Shown here piece after piece: positions 34,412 to 43,766 of a stretch of 64,000 bases of DNA. The position numbers and the translations under genes are program-made. The stretch is from a virus. The stretch lies in the IMG/VR virus record IMGVR_UViG_3300030329_005488, positions 1-64,000 of that record; one strand, written 5' to 3'. The notes beneath the pieces are model-generated. The model was not told the DNA's origin and did not search any database. It saw only the letters and a program-made list of their open reading frames with translations. The number at the start of each line of letters is the position of its first letter. Positions within the stretch are counted from its first letter, which is position 1.

Positions 34412-35766
34412 TTTCTGGTCAATCTGTGAGGTTGGATGAGGCAGCGAGTACAATACTTGCCGCTATCACTGCTGACTCTGCACGAGAAACAGAAAAGATT
34501 CTTTTTGATTTTCTTTCTGAGAACATCGACGAAGTAAGTGAATTCGTATCGCTTCTTTATGGTAAGTATATTTTGAGACCTGAGCACATCATGTCTGCGT
34601 TACATCGCAGCATAGGTATGTTCCCTGAAGAGTTCGAGTTGGTAGATGGTGAGCCATTAGTTCCTTCCCTTGCATCAGAATCTCCACCGGAAGTGGAGGG
34701 GTCGATGTCTATACCAGAGGCGTTGGATTTAGTTGCTGCACTGAAAGATATGCAGAGCCCACCAGATATTCGTGCCGTGTTCAAGAAGATGGGGAGGCCA
34801 GACGCGCTCGTGTTATGGAACCGTGCTTTGGGTGAGAAGCCCCTCATCCCTAAGTATCGTATGACCAGAGCGTTTGCCCATCATCTTGAGGACTATACAC
34901 CACAGAGACTTCGTTTGGCATGCGCAGTAGAAGACATGGGGACGGTTCTCCGGCGCGCGTATCACGGTATTCTACCTCATAAGTTTCACATAGAGCCGGG
35001 GTATGCTTTCAAAGGCCCATCATACAAACAATGGAGATACTGGTCCGTCCCTTTTGAGAACACACATTATGATATTGTGTCAGGCCCTCGTCATTTCGCT
35101 CACTCTGTTCAAGGTAGAGTGTTAGTATTTGATAGGGCAGGGGAGCCTGTGAAAGGAGTGACTTCATCATTCGATACATCTGCTGACTGTGTTGTTGAGA
35201 TAGACCATTCGGGGGAAGTGATTGAATGGTTACATACCGCTGACGACCCAGATATGTGGATGAGGGAGAGAGAGGAGAGAGCAGTCAATCCTACAACCAT
35301 CAAAGATGGGGACCATCTTAGAGCCCTTGCTCAATCTTTACAAGAAGGAGAACAGATGCGTCTCATCGATGGGGACAGAGCATACTTTCATAGTCAACAT
35401 GTTGGAGGTTTCATCATGCCGAGGAGAGTATTCGAAATGCCTCTTCTGATAACAGCAACAAGGTTACAGAAGAACCGAGAAGAAGACTGGGTTGATTTGA
35501 GGATAGAAGCCTTAGATGGTTTCGACCCTGTGAAAGTAGGTATTGCTAATGTTCAGCGTAGTAGACTGCCTGTTGTGGAGGCATTCCATCATCTGGCACA
35601 TTCATGGGTAGATGTGGACCCACCCATCATAGGTCAGTTTCACGCCCTTAATATCGAAGAGGGTACGCTGAAAGGTGCTTACCTTGTACGTATCGACACA
35701 TCACTTGGGTTCAGTGATGCTATGCAATATTCAGATATTCTGGAGAGAGACCATGGACCTGAGTGA
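34384..35766 (+). CDS. Unknown 460-residue protein, possibly ligase-like fold without catalytic lysine
   Basis: GTG 34384 is used; no ribosome site clearly decides. Residues about 1-180 are helical. A following segment (FHIEPGYAFKGPSYKQWRYW then SVQGRVLVFDRAGEPVKGVT) is laid out like the adenylation domain of ATP-dependent DNA ligases. A C-terminal beta-rich part resembles an OB fold. The KxDG nucleotide-binding lysine motif is absent. No other ligase is visible in the window. Treat the ligase idea as weak. Confidence 0.6.
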   Translation: MEGKPQGRIVSGQSVRLDEAASTILAAITADSARETEKILFDFLSENIDEVSEFVSLLYGKYILRPEHIMSALHRSIGMFPEEFELVDGEPLVPSLASESPPEVEGSMSIPEALDLVAALKDMQSPPDIRAVFKKMGRPDALVLWNRALGEKPLIPKYRMTRAFAHHLEDYTPQRLRLACAVEDMGTVLRRAYHGILPHKFHIEPGYAFKGPSYKQWRYWSVPFENTHYDIVSGPRHFAHSVQGRVLVFDRAGEPVKGVTSSFDTSADCVVEIDHSGEVIEWLHTADDPDMWMREREERAVNPTTIKDGDHLRALAQSLQEGEQMRLIDGDRAYFHSQHVGGFIMPRRVFEMPLLITATRLQKNREEDWVDLRIEALDGFDPVKVGIANVQRSRLPVVEAFHHLAHSWVDVDPPIIGQFHALNIEEGTLKGAYLVRIDTSLGFSDAMQYSDILERDHGPE

Positions 35767-36109
35767 TGACTTCTTCATGGGCTGGTTAGCCAGAGACGCG
35801 CGTTTCCAAGCAAGCGTTCATTTCGCACCTAAATGTAGGTTAGGCTATACAGTACATAGGAAGGTCTACGCCAGCATGGATGAAGCCCCACGTCTCACAA
35901 TGTGGTTAAGAGAGAAAGGTATCAATGGGAGAGTCCTAAGAGACCGAGATGAAATCAGCAGGCTGTTGTCCCTGCTTGGCCCAGTCTGGGAGGTCGTCAA
36001 AGACCGAGACAACCTTGAGCGTCTAATGCTCACCATGGACGCTACAAGTATGAGGAAGATGAAACACGATGAGATGTGTGAGTTGATTCAAACTCTCGAT
36101 TCTCTTTGA
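35753..36109 (+). CDS. Degenerate LAGLIDADG-endonuclease-like protein
   Basis: This 118-residue product starts at ATG 35753. FFMGWLARDARFQASVHFAP sits where LAGLIDADG proteins have GxxDxDGxF, followed by the expected GYTVHRKVYASM and a late LLSLLGPVWEV segment. The acidic active-site residues are changed (ARDAR). It may be a domesticated or dying homing endonuclease. Call from pattern only. Confidence 0.5.
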   Translation: MDLSDDFFMGWLARDARFQASVHFAPKCRLGYTVHRKVYASMDEAPRLTMWLREKGINGRVLRDRDEISRLLSLLGPVWEVVKDRDNLERLMLTMDATSMRKMKHDEMCELIQTLDSL

Positions 36110-36202
36110 TATTATCGTATGATAATAAAGCGATAATATTGACATTTTCAAAACGGTATATAAGCGGGGAGGTTCCCACTATACTGGTGAGGAGGAAAGA
36201 AC
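36110..36202 (+). promoter_or_regulatory. TATA promoter copy 2 and upstream AT-rich block for replication module
   Basis: AATATTGAC-type AT-rich sequence (36108-36142) precedes the 26-bp element 36152-36177, which differs from 14546-14571 by one base. TATATAA is at 36157-36163. The leader carries GGTGAGGAGG before ATG 36203. This marks the start of the replication transcript. Confidence 0.8.
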
Positions 36203-37090
36203 ATGAAAATAGAACAAATGATTGGAATAGACGACCCAACCCATGCGGTTGGACATGTGAAAAGAATACTTGAAGAATCAGAGGAGATTCCTGACCTTCT
36301 CTTTGTTGGGCCTCCGGGCCTTGGTAAAACGACCTTGGCTCACGCCATTGCTGACTATGTGAATGCTGAACTACATGAGTTCAATGCGAGCGATGAGCGT
36401 GGTATTGATATGGTCCGTACACGAATAAAGGAACTCTCCACCCAGCGTGGATGGGGAGAGAATCGCATCATCCTTCTTGATGAGGCTGATGGATTAACTA
36501 AGCAGGCACAGGATGCGCTGCGCAGAATCATAGAGACTGGGCAAGCGTGGTTTATCCTAACTGCTAACGTAGAGAGTAATCTCATACCTGCTCTTCGTAG
36601 CAGATGTAACACAATAACATTCACACCGTATAATGAAGAGCACATTCAACAATTCATTGGGATGCTCGACCCTTCCTATGATGTCGATGAGGAGACGGCT
36701 TGTCGTATCCAGACAGCAACAGGAGGAGACCTGCGCAGAGTGCGCAACCTCATCATGTCTTCCTCAGTGAGGGAAGACCTTGACCGCGCTATCGGTAATG
36801 AGATGAATACTATATCTCAAGCAGCCCTGTCTTTGATAGGTGGTGCTTGGGAAGATTTGAGATTGGAGATGCAGAAACTGTCATGGGAAGGACATGATAG
36901 ATTTACCATTCTGCGCAGACTCCACGACATCGTCAGAGAGATGGTACCTGATGCCATGACTGCTGATGATTTCTATGCATATTCCAGTGTATGGGGCGAC
37001 GCCGTCCTATCTGCACATCTATGGCCCTTGGGTGACTCAGGGTTCATTGATTGGTTTGTAGGTAAAGTGGCTGTCACAGCACGGGACTGA
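36203..37090 (+). CDS. Clamp loader small subunit (RFC-S-like)
   Basis: In this 295-residue product, Walker A GPPGLGKT (36-43), Walker B LLDEAD (91-96), sensor-1 region FILTANVES (117-125) and the SRC arginine-finger motif (133-135) are all present in RfcS order. It is slightly shorter than cellular RfcS (about 320), mainly at the C-terminus. It would load the sliding clamp onto primed DNA; the large subunit is presumably supplied by the host. First gene behind promoter copy 2, with a very strong ribosome site. Confidence 0.92.
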   Translation: MKIEQMIGIDDPTHAVGHVKRILEESEEIPDLLFVGPPGLGKTTLAHAIADYVNAELHEFNASDERGIDMVRTRIKELSTQRGWGENRIILLDEADGLTKQAQDALRRIIETGQAWFILTANVESNLIPALRSRCNTITFTPYNEEHIQQFIGMLDPSYDVDEETACRIQTATGGDLRRVRNLIMSSSVREDLDRAIGNEMNTISQAALSLIGGAWEDLRLEMQKLSWEGHDRFTILRRLHDIVREMVPDAMTADDFYAYSSVWGDAVLSAHLWPLGDSGFIDWFVGKVAVTARD

Positions 37091-37124
37091 AACAAACAAG
37101 GAAAGAAAAAAAAGAGGAATGAAA

Positions 37125-38462
37125 ATGACTGGATTGAAAAGAAAGAAAACGAATGGAGAATTGCCTGAAGAGGCATTGGAGCGCCTACGTTGGTGGGCTG
37201 AACTACACGGGAAGACCGAGGAAGAAGCCATTGAAGGCTTCTCGGAATATTGTGCTGAATCATTCGGCATGATGGACTTCAGTGAAGAAGACGACGGATT
37301 CATTGTTGAGGCTTCTGAGACCTTCGTGGTTGAAAGGCGCGTCAGCAGTGGTGGTGGAAGTGCAGGTGAAAGTGAAGAGTTTGTGGGAATGTTCGTCGGT
37401 ATAGAGCCGAAGGTTCGTGACCGTAGAGAAAGAGACAGGGCAGCGGCTCTCCGCATTGTGAGGGAACAAGGCCTGACTGATGCACTTGAGAGTGGAAGAG
37501 TGGCTCGCGCCTTCGTAGAGGGCGGAGTCTGGATGTTGGAGAAAGCGAATGGAATTGTCGCAAGTACACAAGAACGATATGAAGAGGGTGTAGCCCCATG
37601 GTTCCTTGTAGAGGATGGTGGGATGCAACTTGCTCTTCTGCAGAACAATCCTGAATGGGGACGACACGGGGAGCCTATCGCTCCTTACATGTGGACGAGA
37701 ACTTTCCGATTCGAGGGTAACTCAGCCGATAAACTGGATGATGAGATTCGCTCACTGCGTATCACTGTGAGTGCTTCTGACCTCAATGAATGTTCAAAGC
37801 CTGTTCGAATGTTTGAGTCGTGTAAAATACGTGTGCGTGTGAGGAAGAATGTGAATCCCGGCTGGGAGGACACATACTCAGGAGTGAATCGCTTCTTCGA
37901 TAATATCACATACACTGATGACTTTGTGCCTGAAGATGAGAGAGCACTCCTACAAGGAGAGAATTTCGTCAAGGCCTTGGGTTCTTGGGTAGATGACCTG
38001 ACTGACCTGACTGACCTCTATGAGGACAAGTCTGAGAAAATTGCAGGAATCGACAACCCGGTTGGTCCATTAGTGGCAATCAAAGCAAGGGTCATGCACA
38101 TGAACAAGGAAGGATACGACAGCGAATTCGACCCTACTGGGAAGGATTACATCATGCGCGTTTCCTCCTTCGCTCTTCAGAGGGCATACCCAACGAACAT
38201 GATGATGCAAGAGTTGAGCGTCCGCATTCACGGGCACCTTGCTCAGGAAAACCACGCATTCGATTATCACAGTGAAGATGGTTGGAAGCCTTACGCTGTG
38301 AAGTCTACTGTTATCGTCTTCGGACGCCTTGGTGTTCGCAGAACTGATGATGGTGATGTACCGAAAATCAACGCTATGGGTGTGTACGCCGTACCTCGTC
38401 TCGCTATACCTGCAGGTGAGGGTGGCAACACGAACCTGAGCCAGTTCAGCGGTGATGAATGA
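37125..38462 (+). CDS. Unknown replication-module protein, candidate ssDNA-binding protein
   Basis: AGAGGA 7 nt before ATG 37125 favours that start over 37119. This 445-residue product has a helical N-terminus. The C-terminal half (about 300-430) is beta-rich with an OB-fold-like rhythm (VGPLVAIKARVMHM ... STVIVFGRLGVRR). An acidic, Asp-rich stretch (DDLTDLTDLYED) lies at about 288. Position between RFC-S and the RecA-like ATPase would suit a single-strand-binding protein, but no homology is recognised. Confidence 0.65.
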   Translation: MTGLKRKKTNGELPEEALERLRWWAELHGKTEEEAIEGFSEYCAESFGMMDFSEEDDGFIVEASETFVVERRVSSGGGSAGESEEFVGMFVGIEPKVRDRRERDRAAALRIVREQGLTDALESGRVARAFVEGGVWMLEKANGIVASTQERYEEGVAPWFLVEDGGMQLALLQNNPEWGRHGEPIAPYMWTRTFRFEGNSADKLDDEIRSLRITVSASDLNECSKPVRMFESCKIRVRVRKNVNPGWEDTYSGVNRFFDNITYTDDFVPEDERALLQGENFVKALGSWVDDLTDLTDLYEDKSEKIAGIDNPVGPLVAIKARVMHMNKEGYDSEFDPTGKDYIMRVSSFALQRAYPTNMMMQELSVRIHGHLAQENHAFDYHSEDGWKPYAVKSTVIVFGRLGVRRTDDGDVPKINAMGVYAVPRLAIPAGEGGNTNLSQFSGDE

Positions 38463-39460
38463 TGGGTGGTTTCAAGAAACTCGTTGAGGAGAAGGACACC
38501 CCTGAAGAGGAGGTGAGTATCGAGATGGATGAGGTCCCCGGCCTCGTCCCCTCGACTCCCTCCCACACTGCCCCTCCCCCTGCTCCTACATCTATGTGGG
38601 AAGAGATAGAGAACGCTGCTGAAGATGTAGTGGAGTCTCTGATGTTCTGTGGTGTTATCGGACATGAAGGAACCTGCAAGACTGGTATAGTTCTCGACAG
38701 TCTGATGAAAGAAGAACTGGATAAAGGGGATTGTATCCTCATTGTTGATTTCGATGGCGGTGGTAAAACACTACGTTCCTCTTATCACAAAGAGAGGATG
38801 AGGAATATCCGAACATTGAACCCTTGGGTCATGCAGAAGAACAGTCGAGACGCTTTCGACTACCCTGCTACCCACAACCGAACAATGGCTATCCTGCAAG
38901 AAGCAGTCGATTGGGCAGAGAGACAACAAGCCAAAGATTACCAAGGCCCACGTCTTCATACCTTGCTCGTCACCGCACTCGATTTGTGGGACACTGTCGC
39001 TAAGAACTGCATGTTGATTGAAGACCTTGGTACTGCACCTGATGGAATAGGAGCGCAAATCAAACCTCATGAGAAAGTAGGGCTGCGATTCAATTGGCAG
39101 ATTCGTGCCACGAGATTCCATATGCTCACTGCTCAATGCAGAGAACTCATGCGATTAGGTGTGCGCTGTTTCGTAGAGACTCACCTGAAAGAAGAGTATG
39201 ATGGCCACAACCCGTCAGGTCAATACAAACCTGATTGGGAGAAGCAGACCGGGAACTACCTGAATCAGATTATCCGCATGCATAAAACGCCTGTGAGAGA
39301 TGAGGCAGGCGCGAGAACTGGAGAGGTCCGATACGAGGCTGAGTTCGTTAAGTGGAAAACCGACTCTGATTTGGTAGACCAGCGCAGAACCGTGATGGTC
39401 ACCAATGAAGGACAGCCTGCTAAGTGGTTCGGTTTACCAGAACTACGTGGTGGAGAGTAA
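38459..39460 (+). CDS. RecA/RadA-like ATPase
   Basis: In this 333-residue product, Walker A GHEGTCKT (68-75) and Walker B-like ILIVDFD (about 93-99) sit in a RecA-type fold (phage AAA_24/RadA-like). An N-terminal Pro-rich linker (28-45) precedes it. No canonical RadA N-terminal HhH domain is seen. Likely recombination mediator or ssDNA-dependent ATPase. ATGA overlap before, TAATG after. Confidence 0.8.
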   Translation: MMGGFKKLVEEKDTPEEEVSIEMDEVPGLVPSTPSHTAPPPAPTSMWEEIENAAEDVVESLMFCGVIGHEGTCKTGIVLDSLMKEELDKGDCILIVDFDGGGKTLRSSYHKERMRNIRTLNPWVMQKNSRDAFDYPATHNRTMAILQEAVDWAERQQAKDYQGPRLHTLLVTALDLWDTVAKNCMLIEDLGTAPDGIGAQIKPHEKVGLRFNWQIRATRFHMLTAQCRELMRLGVRCFVETHLKEEYDGHNPSGQYKPDWEKQTGNYLNQIIRMHKTPVRDEAGARTGEVRYEAEFVKWKTDSDLVDQRRTVMVTNEGQPAKWFGLPELRGGE

Positions 39461-39687
39461 TGGCATGCAGTGTGTGTGGGGAGACAGGGCATAAGGCTCC
39501 GAGTTGTAAATACAACGAGCCGCCCGTCCTCCACTTTGTAGTGCAGAGTGAACGCCTATGTTCTGAGGAAATCGATACTGGTGTGCCTGAGATGTGGCAA
39601 ATCGGTGACCGTGTGAAAGAAAGACCGCTCTGTGCACTATGCTCGACTGAATATCTTGTTCGTTTTGGTAGGATGTTCACATGGTGA
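39460..39687 (+). CDS. CCHC zinc-knuckle protein
   Basis: In this 75-residue product, CSVCGETGHKAPSC (3-16) is an exact CX2CX4HX4C retroviral-type zinc knuckle, which binds single-stranded nucleic acid in other systems. A second pair CALC lies near the C-terminus. It lies between the RecA-like and clamp-like genes and overlaps the latter by 7 nt. Confidence 0.7.
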   Translation: MACSVCGETGHKAPSCKYNEPPVLHFVVQSERLCSEEIDTGVPEMWQIGDRVKERPLCALCSTEYLVRFGRMFTW

Positions 39688-40436
39688 GATTGAATATCGA
39701 TAAGGCCCTCCTCAAGGGGTTCTTGACAGGCTTCGGCCCGGGGGTCGGTGACCTTCGGGCTGAGGCCAAAGCAGGGAGATTGGAGGGTATAGTTGCCCTC
39801 CCCACTCATCTCTTGAGGACTCAGATGCCTGCCGATGTGGAGGACGCAGGAGAGGTTGTCTTCAGTGACATTCCAAAGGTTCTCTCTTTCCTCAAGGCCT
39901 TACCTAAAAGCGCCAACATCATCAACATATGGCAACCAAAAGGGCGCCCACTCAAGATGTCCTGTGGGATGACCAGTGTAGAGATGCCTGCTTCTGACTA
40001 CATCCGCTCTTATGTGAATGTACCTCGCGCGCTTCTCTTGGTTGATGAGGCAGAGAATGACCTCTGGAAGAGTTGGGCTGGTCAACCATTGACCTCTCAT
40101 ATGCTACTGAAGACACAGTGGTTAGGTGAAGTCAGTGACATGCAAAAGGTCGTTGGGAAGGACATGACATATTCTACCATCTTCGACCCTCAACAAGCGC
40201 AGTTCAGTGTATCAGCAGGGCGCGCAGGTGGTGTGAAGATGAAGGTGGGTAATGAACTGGAGACCTTCGATGGTCCTGAAGCATCTTCGATATTCGGACC
40301 TTGGTTCCCTACATTGATGCAGTGCATCCCTACTGGGGTAGTGGATGTCTTCACTGCTGACGACTACATCTTGGTACTCCGACATGTTGAGAAAGAACAT
40401 CTACTCATTATTCTCGACCAGCAAGGGGGGAATTGA
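39681..40436 (+). CDS. Probable sliding clamp (PCNA-like)
   Basis: The 251-residue length is that of PCNA. The N-terminal pattern (ADVEDAGEVVFSDIPKVLSF followed by LKALPKSANIINI) and two-part alpha/beta layout fit a clamp. The C-terminal VLRHVEKEHLLIILDQQ takes the place of the usual final strand. Sequence similarity is low. Context is strong: RFC-S upstream, PolB downstream, and neighbouring proteins with PIP boxes. Confidence 0.6.
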   Translation: MVRLNIDKALLKGFLTGFGPGVGDLRAEAKAGRLEGIVALPTHLLRTQMPADVEDAGEVVFSDIPKVLSFLKALPKSANIINIWQPKGRPLKMSCGMTSVEMPASDYIRSYVNVPRALLLVDEAENDLWKSWAGQPLTSHMLLKTQWLGEVSDMQKVVGKDMTYSTIFDPQQAQFSVSAGRAGGVKMKVGNELETFDGPEASSIFGPWFPTLMQCIPTGVVDVFTADDYILVLRHVEKEHLLIILDQQGGN

Positions 40437-40535
40437 ATGGACAAGTACGAGGAAGAGAAAGAGAAGCGTCGTTTGAGTGCTCTCAAAGGTTGGGTCACAC
40501 GTCGCAAGAAACTCAAGGAGGGTGAAGAGGAATGA
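40437..40535 (+). CDS. 32-residue charged microprotein
   Basis: ATG 40437 immediately follows the clamp stop. The peptide is a Lys/Arg/Glu-rich helix (KYEEEKEKRRLSALKGWVTR). It ends in ATGA with the HNH gene. Confidence 0.5.
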   Translation: MDKYEEEKEKRRLSALKGWVTRRKKLKEGEEE

Positions 40536-41305
40536 TAGTAACGGAGAAATTCACCAACTCCCATGGGGACGAATGGGTATTTGAATATGATTCTGAGGTA
40601 GGCGAAGGTATTCTGAAAGGCTCAGATATCGACTGGGAAAGTTACCCATGTAGAGAAAGGTCTAACCTCGGCCTTATTCTCAATAGTGAGGAAAGGGAAT
40701 GGCTTGAAGAAGTATGGACGGATGTGCATGTGCATGCTCGCTCATGGTCAAATGAGGGAGTGGTGTCTCGACGAGAAAAGACAAGAGTTCGAGATTATTG
40801 GCGAGATAAACCTGAAACTCAATATTTCAACCCTGATTGGGATGAAACGAATTGGTCTTGTTTTGCGTGCGGAATAGAATGTGGTGGTTACATTGACAGT
40901 GCCCATATTAGGCCAAGAAAAAGAGGAGAAGTAAAGGGGGTAAAGCCCGGAACAGAAAACAATATCCATCTTCTTTGTAGAGTATGTCATACTGAAAGCG
41001 AAGGTCTGTTAGAACGAGCATATTGGCATTGGCTTCACCTCAAATCTATGATATATAATAAAGGGAATTTAGAGAACATTCTTTTGCGGGACCCTTATTT
41101 ACCATCAATTTCGATTGATGATGTAACGTATGATTGTTATGCCGTTCAACAAATATCAACACTCATAAAAACATCAAGAGAACATATTCATGGCGCTTCT
41201 AATAAAGTAGAGCGCTATTATACTACAGCACTCAAAGACCGTGAGGGTAATCCTATTGGCCCAGAAATGACTTCTATTATGATTGGGGATGAAGATGAAT
41301 GTTGA
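40532..41305 (+). CDS. HNH endonuclease
   Basis: In this 257-residue product, CFACG (110-114), SAHIRPRKRG (about 124) and HLLCRVCH (about 146) form the zinc-containing ββα-metal HNH site, with the catalytic His in AHI. Base composition after about 40800 is more AT-rich than the flanking polymerase. It sits exactly between clamp-like and polymerase genes, a favourite location for free-standing homing endonucleases. Probably a selfish insertion or an exclusion nuclease. Confidence 0.8.
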   Translation: MIVTEKFTNSHGDEWVFEYDSEVGEGILKGSDIDWESYPCRERSNLGLILNSEEREWLEEVWTDVHVHARSWSNEGVVSRREKTRVRDYWRDKPETQYFNPDWDETNWSCFACGIECGGYIDSAHIRPRKRGEVKGVKPGTENNIHLLCRVCHTESEGLLERAYWHWLHLKSMIYNKGNLENILLRDPYLPSISIDDVTYDCYAVQQISTLIKTSREHIHGASNKVERYYTTALKDREGNPIGPEMTSIMIGDEDEC

Positions 41306-43668
41306 TTGATAATATATTCAGAGACGATGATACTCCTATTATCTACACTCGGTCAAGAGATGAGAGTGGTAATCTTATTGAGCGTAGACAGTTCGATTTC
41401 AAACCTTATTTCTGGGTACCGGCAAGCACACCTGAGTTTCGTCTCAGTAGACTCAAGCGCTCCTTCCCTACGGCACGTGTGTGTCAAGATGAGACAGCCA
41501 CAGGTTTGGACGGGGCACCTCTGTTCAAGATAGAAGCACACAGTCCTTATGATGTCACAAAGATGCGCGAGATGTTTGAGCGCACCTATGAAGCGGATGT
41601 TCGATTTACTGACCGATGGCTCATTGATAATGTTCAGGAGATGCCAACATGGAAACCGCGTAAGTGGTGGTATGACATAGAATGTGACACTGGAGACGAT
41701 TCATTCACTACCGTCATCGCTGTCATTGATAGTGACCTTGACACCCCTGTGGTGTTCGCTTGGGCCGATGACCGAACCAATTGTCCTTACTCACTTACAG
41801 GACGAAGTAGAGAATTGATTCATAGAAAAGTGCGCGATGTAGAATATGAATTACATCTCTGTTTCAGTGAGAGGCAGTTGTATGAGAATTTCATTGACTT
41901 CCTCCATGAGCGGGACCCTGATATGATGATTGCTCACGCAGGAACTTTCTTCGACATACCTCACATGGTTGAGCGCCTTGACCATATCTATGGGCATGGT
42001 GGCGCTTCTCGATTGAGCCCTCTTGGTATCATTCGTAGACCGAGAAGAGGGGAAGACTCCTACGATTTCACAGACCAACCTATCGCTGGTCGCTGGCAGT
42101 TCGACACTGCTTCCCCTGCTCAGAGCGGTACGGGTTTCGAAAGGGTGTGGAAGGATAGTGGTGGCGGCCAACTACCAGACAGGAAGTTGAATACCATCGC
42201 TGAGATTCTGGGCCTTGGCTCTAAACTCACAGAGGAGATTGAAGGGATGGATGTACACAATGGTTGGTATGAATACTGGGAAGAATTCATCGACTATTGT
42301 CTGTTAGATACTGTTCTCCTTCGTGGTATTGACGAGGCGCGAAACGTGACAGACTTCTATGTAGAGATGGTTCGTCTCTGTGGGGTCAGTCTACAGTCAG
42401 CCTGTAACGTCACGAACTTTGCACGCGGGCTTCTATCACGTAGAACACAACGTAAGGCAGCATCGCGTTTCCGTGCATCTGATGACCAGAAATTGAAAGG
42501 CGCAGAAGTAGGGTTGAATTGTGTGACTGGTCTCCATGAGGGAGTTGCCATTATCGATTACAAGGGACTATACCCTTCTCTCATCGTTGGGCATAATTTA
42601 TCCTATGAAACAAAACGTGATGGGCCCGGGGAAGGTATTACTCAATTGGAGAATGGGTCTTACTGGGACCAGAGAGAGAAAGGACTTCTACCTAAAGTGG
42701 TCGACTATCTTTTCGAGTATCGCGCAATCTGTAAAGAGAACATGAAGCATGCTAAGAGTGTCGAAGAAAGAGATGCTTGGAACACAACCCAGTCTGCTGT
42801 AAAGAGAGTCATGGCTTCCCTTTATGGTATGACTGCGCACATTGGATATGGTTGGGCTGACGCAGACATCGCTCATACCATCACAAGTGAGGGTAGAAGA
42901 TGCATACGATTATTAGACAAGGTCTCTTCTCAGCGTGGATACGAATGTTTGTACGGTCACACTGACAGCGCCTTTGTCAAAGTACCATTAGATGACGCTC
43001 ACAATCTTGCAGAAGCCATCACAGAAGTTGTTCAGAAAGCGACTGGTAATGAAAGGCTTGTGGCGGAATTAGAAGCATGGATGCCTTACTGGCTATTAGC
43101 GAAAAAGAATCGCTATGTTGGTCGCATCGAATGGCCTGTTGAAGAAGAAGGGAAGATGAAAGTAGCAGGGTTCGGCCTAAAGGCGAGCAATACTGCACCC
43201 CTCTCTAAAGAAGTACAGAGGCTGGTATTTGAAATGGTCTTGAATGGGGCGTCAGAAGGCGAAGTATCTGAAGTCCTTCTCCCCCTTTCTAAGGACTTAC
43301 GTGAAGGTGTCATTGACATCAAACGTGTATCTCTCTCTACACGTTTAGGAATGAATCTGAGAGATTACAAAACATTGAGCGGTGGTAGTAAAGCCGCCGA
43401 TTACTACAACAGAAACATGGGAGATGACCCCTTCAAGAAGGGGGACTCTGTCAAATGGACTTACGTGTCATCAACACCTTCAGGTATGGAGGTGACTGAC
43501 ATTGTCGGGTTCCGTGAGCCTTCTGATATAGAAGGTTTCGAACTCGATGCTGAAACCATCCTTCAGAAGATGGTGAAAGCGAAACTGAAGAGTGTGTACG
43601 ACACACTCGAATGGGACCTTGAGGGAGCACTCGGGGCACCAAGACCGAAGAACTACGGATGGTGGTGA
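41299..43668 (+). CDS. polB: Family B DNA polymerase
   Basis: This 789-residue product has proofreading motifs Exo I DIE (126-128), Exo II AGTFFD (about 214-219) and Exo III YCLLD. Polymerase motifs are A DYKGLYPSLI (about 419), B KRVMASLYG (about 502) and C YGHTDS (about 551), where His replaces the usual Asp of YxDTDS. KKNRY follows. Length is typical for archaeal/viral PolB. The C-terminus (PRPKNYGWW) lacks the PIP box that archaeal PolB normally carries; the next two reading units do carry such motifs. It overlaps the HNH gene by 7 nt. Confidence 0.95.
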   Translation: MLIDNIFRDDDTPIIYTRSRDESGNLIERRQFDFKPYFWVPASTPEFRLSRLKRSFPTARVCQDETATGLDGAPLFKIEAHSPYDVTKMREMFERTYEADVRFTDRWLIDNVQEMPTWKPRKWWYDIECDTGDDSFTTVIAVIDSDLDTPVVFAWADDRTNCPYSLTGRSRELIHRKVRDVEYELHLCFSERQLYENFIDFLHERDPDMMIAHAGTFFDIPHMVERLDHIYGHGGASRLSPLGIIRRPRRGEDSYDFTDQPIAGRWQFDTASPAQSGTGFERVWKDSGGGQLPDRKLNTIAEILGLGSKLTEEIEGMDVHNGWYEYWEEFIDYCLLDTVLLRGIDEARNVTDFYVEMVRLCGVSLQSACNVTNFARGLLSRRTQRKAASRFRASDDQKLKGAEVGLNCVTGLHEGVAIIDYKGLYPSLIVGHNLSYETKRDGPGEGITQLENGSYWDQREKGLLPKVVDYLFEYRAICKENMKHAKSVEERDAWNTTQSAVKRVMASLYGMTAHIGYGWADADIAHTITSEGRRCIRLLDKVSSQRGYECLYGHTDSAFVKVPLDDAHNLAEAITEVVQKATGNERLVAELEAWMPYWLLAKKNRYVGRIEWPVEEEGKMKVAGFGLKASNTAPLSKEVQRLVFEMVLNGASEGEVSEVLLPLSKDLREGVIDIKRVSLSTRLGMNLRDYKTLSGGSKAADYYNRNMGDDPFKKGDSVKWTYVSSTPSGMEVTDIVGFREPSDIEGFELDAETILQKMVKAKLKSVYDTLEWDLEGALGAPRPKNYGWW

Positions 43669-43673
43669 AAAAA

Positions 43674-43766
43674 ATGCAAAGAAAACTGACAGAATGGAAT
43701 ATGGAAATAGAGAACGGGACGACACAAACGACGCTGACTGAATGGGGTTTGACTTTCGATGTCTAA
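43674..43766 (+). CDS. 30-residue microprotein with two PIP-box-like motifs
   Basis: ATG 43674 lies 5 nt after the polymerase stop, in another frame. The stop overlaps the next gene's ATG region (43759). The peptide is almost only two PCNA-binding-like motifs, QRKLTEWN (2-9) and QTTLTEWG (18-25), close to archaeal PIP boxes such as QxxLxxW. It could tether or compete for the clamp. Size is below normal calling limits, but packing and motif content support it. Confidence 0.6.
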   Translation: MQRKLTEWNMEIENGTTQTTLTEWGLTFDV

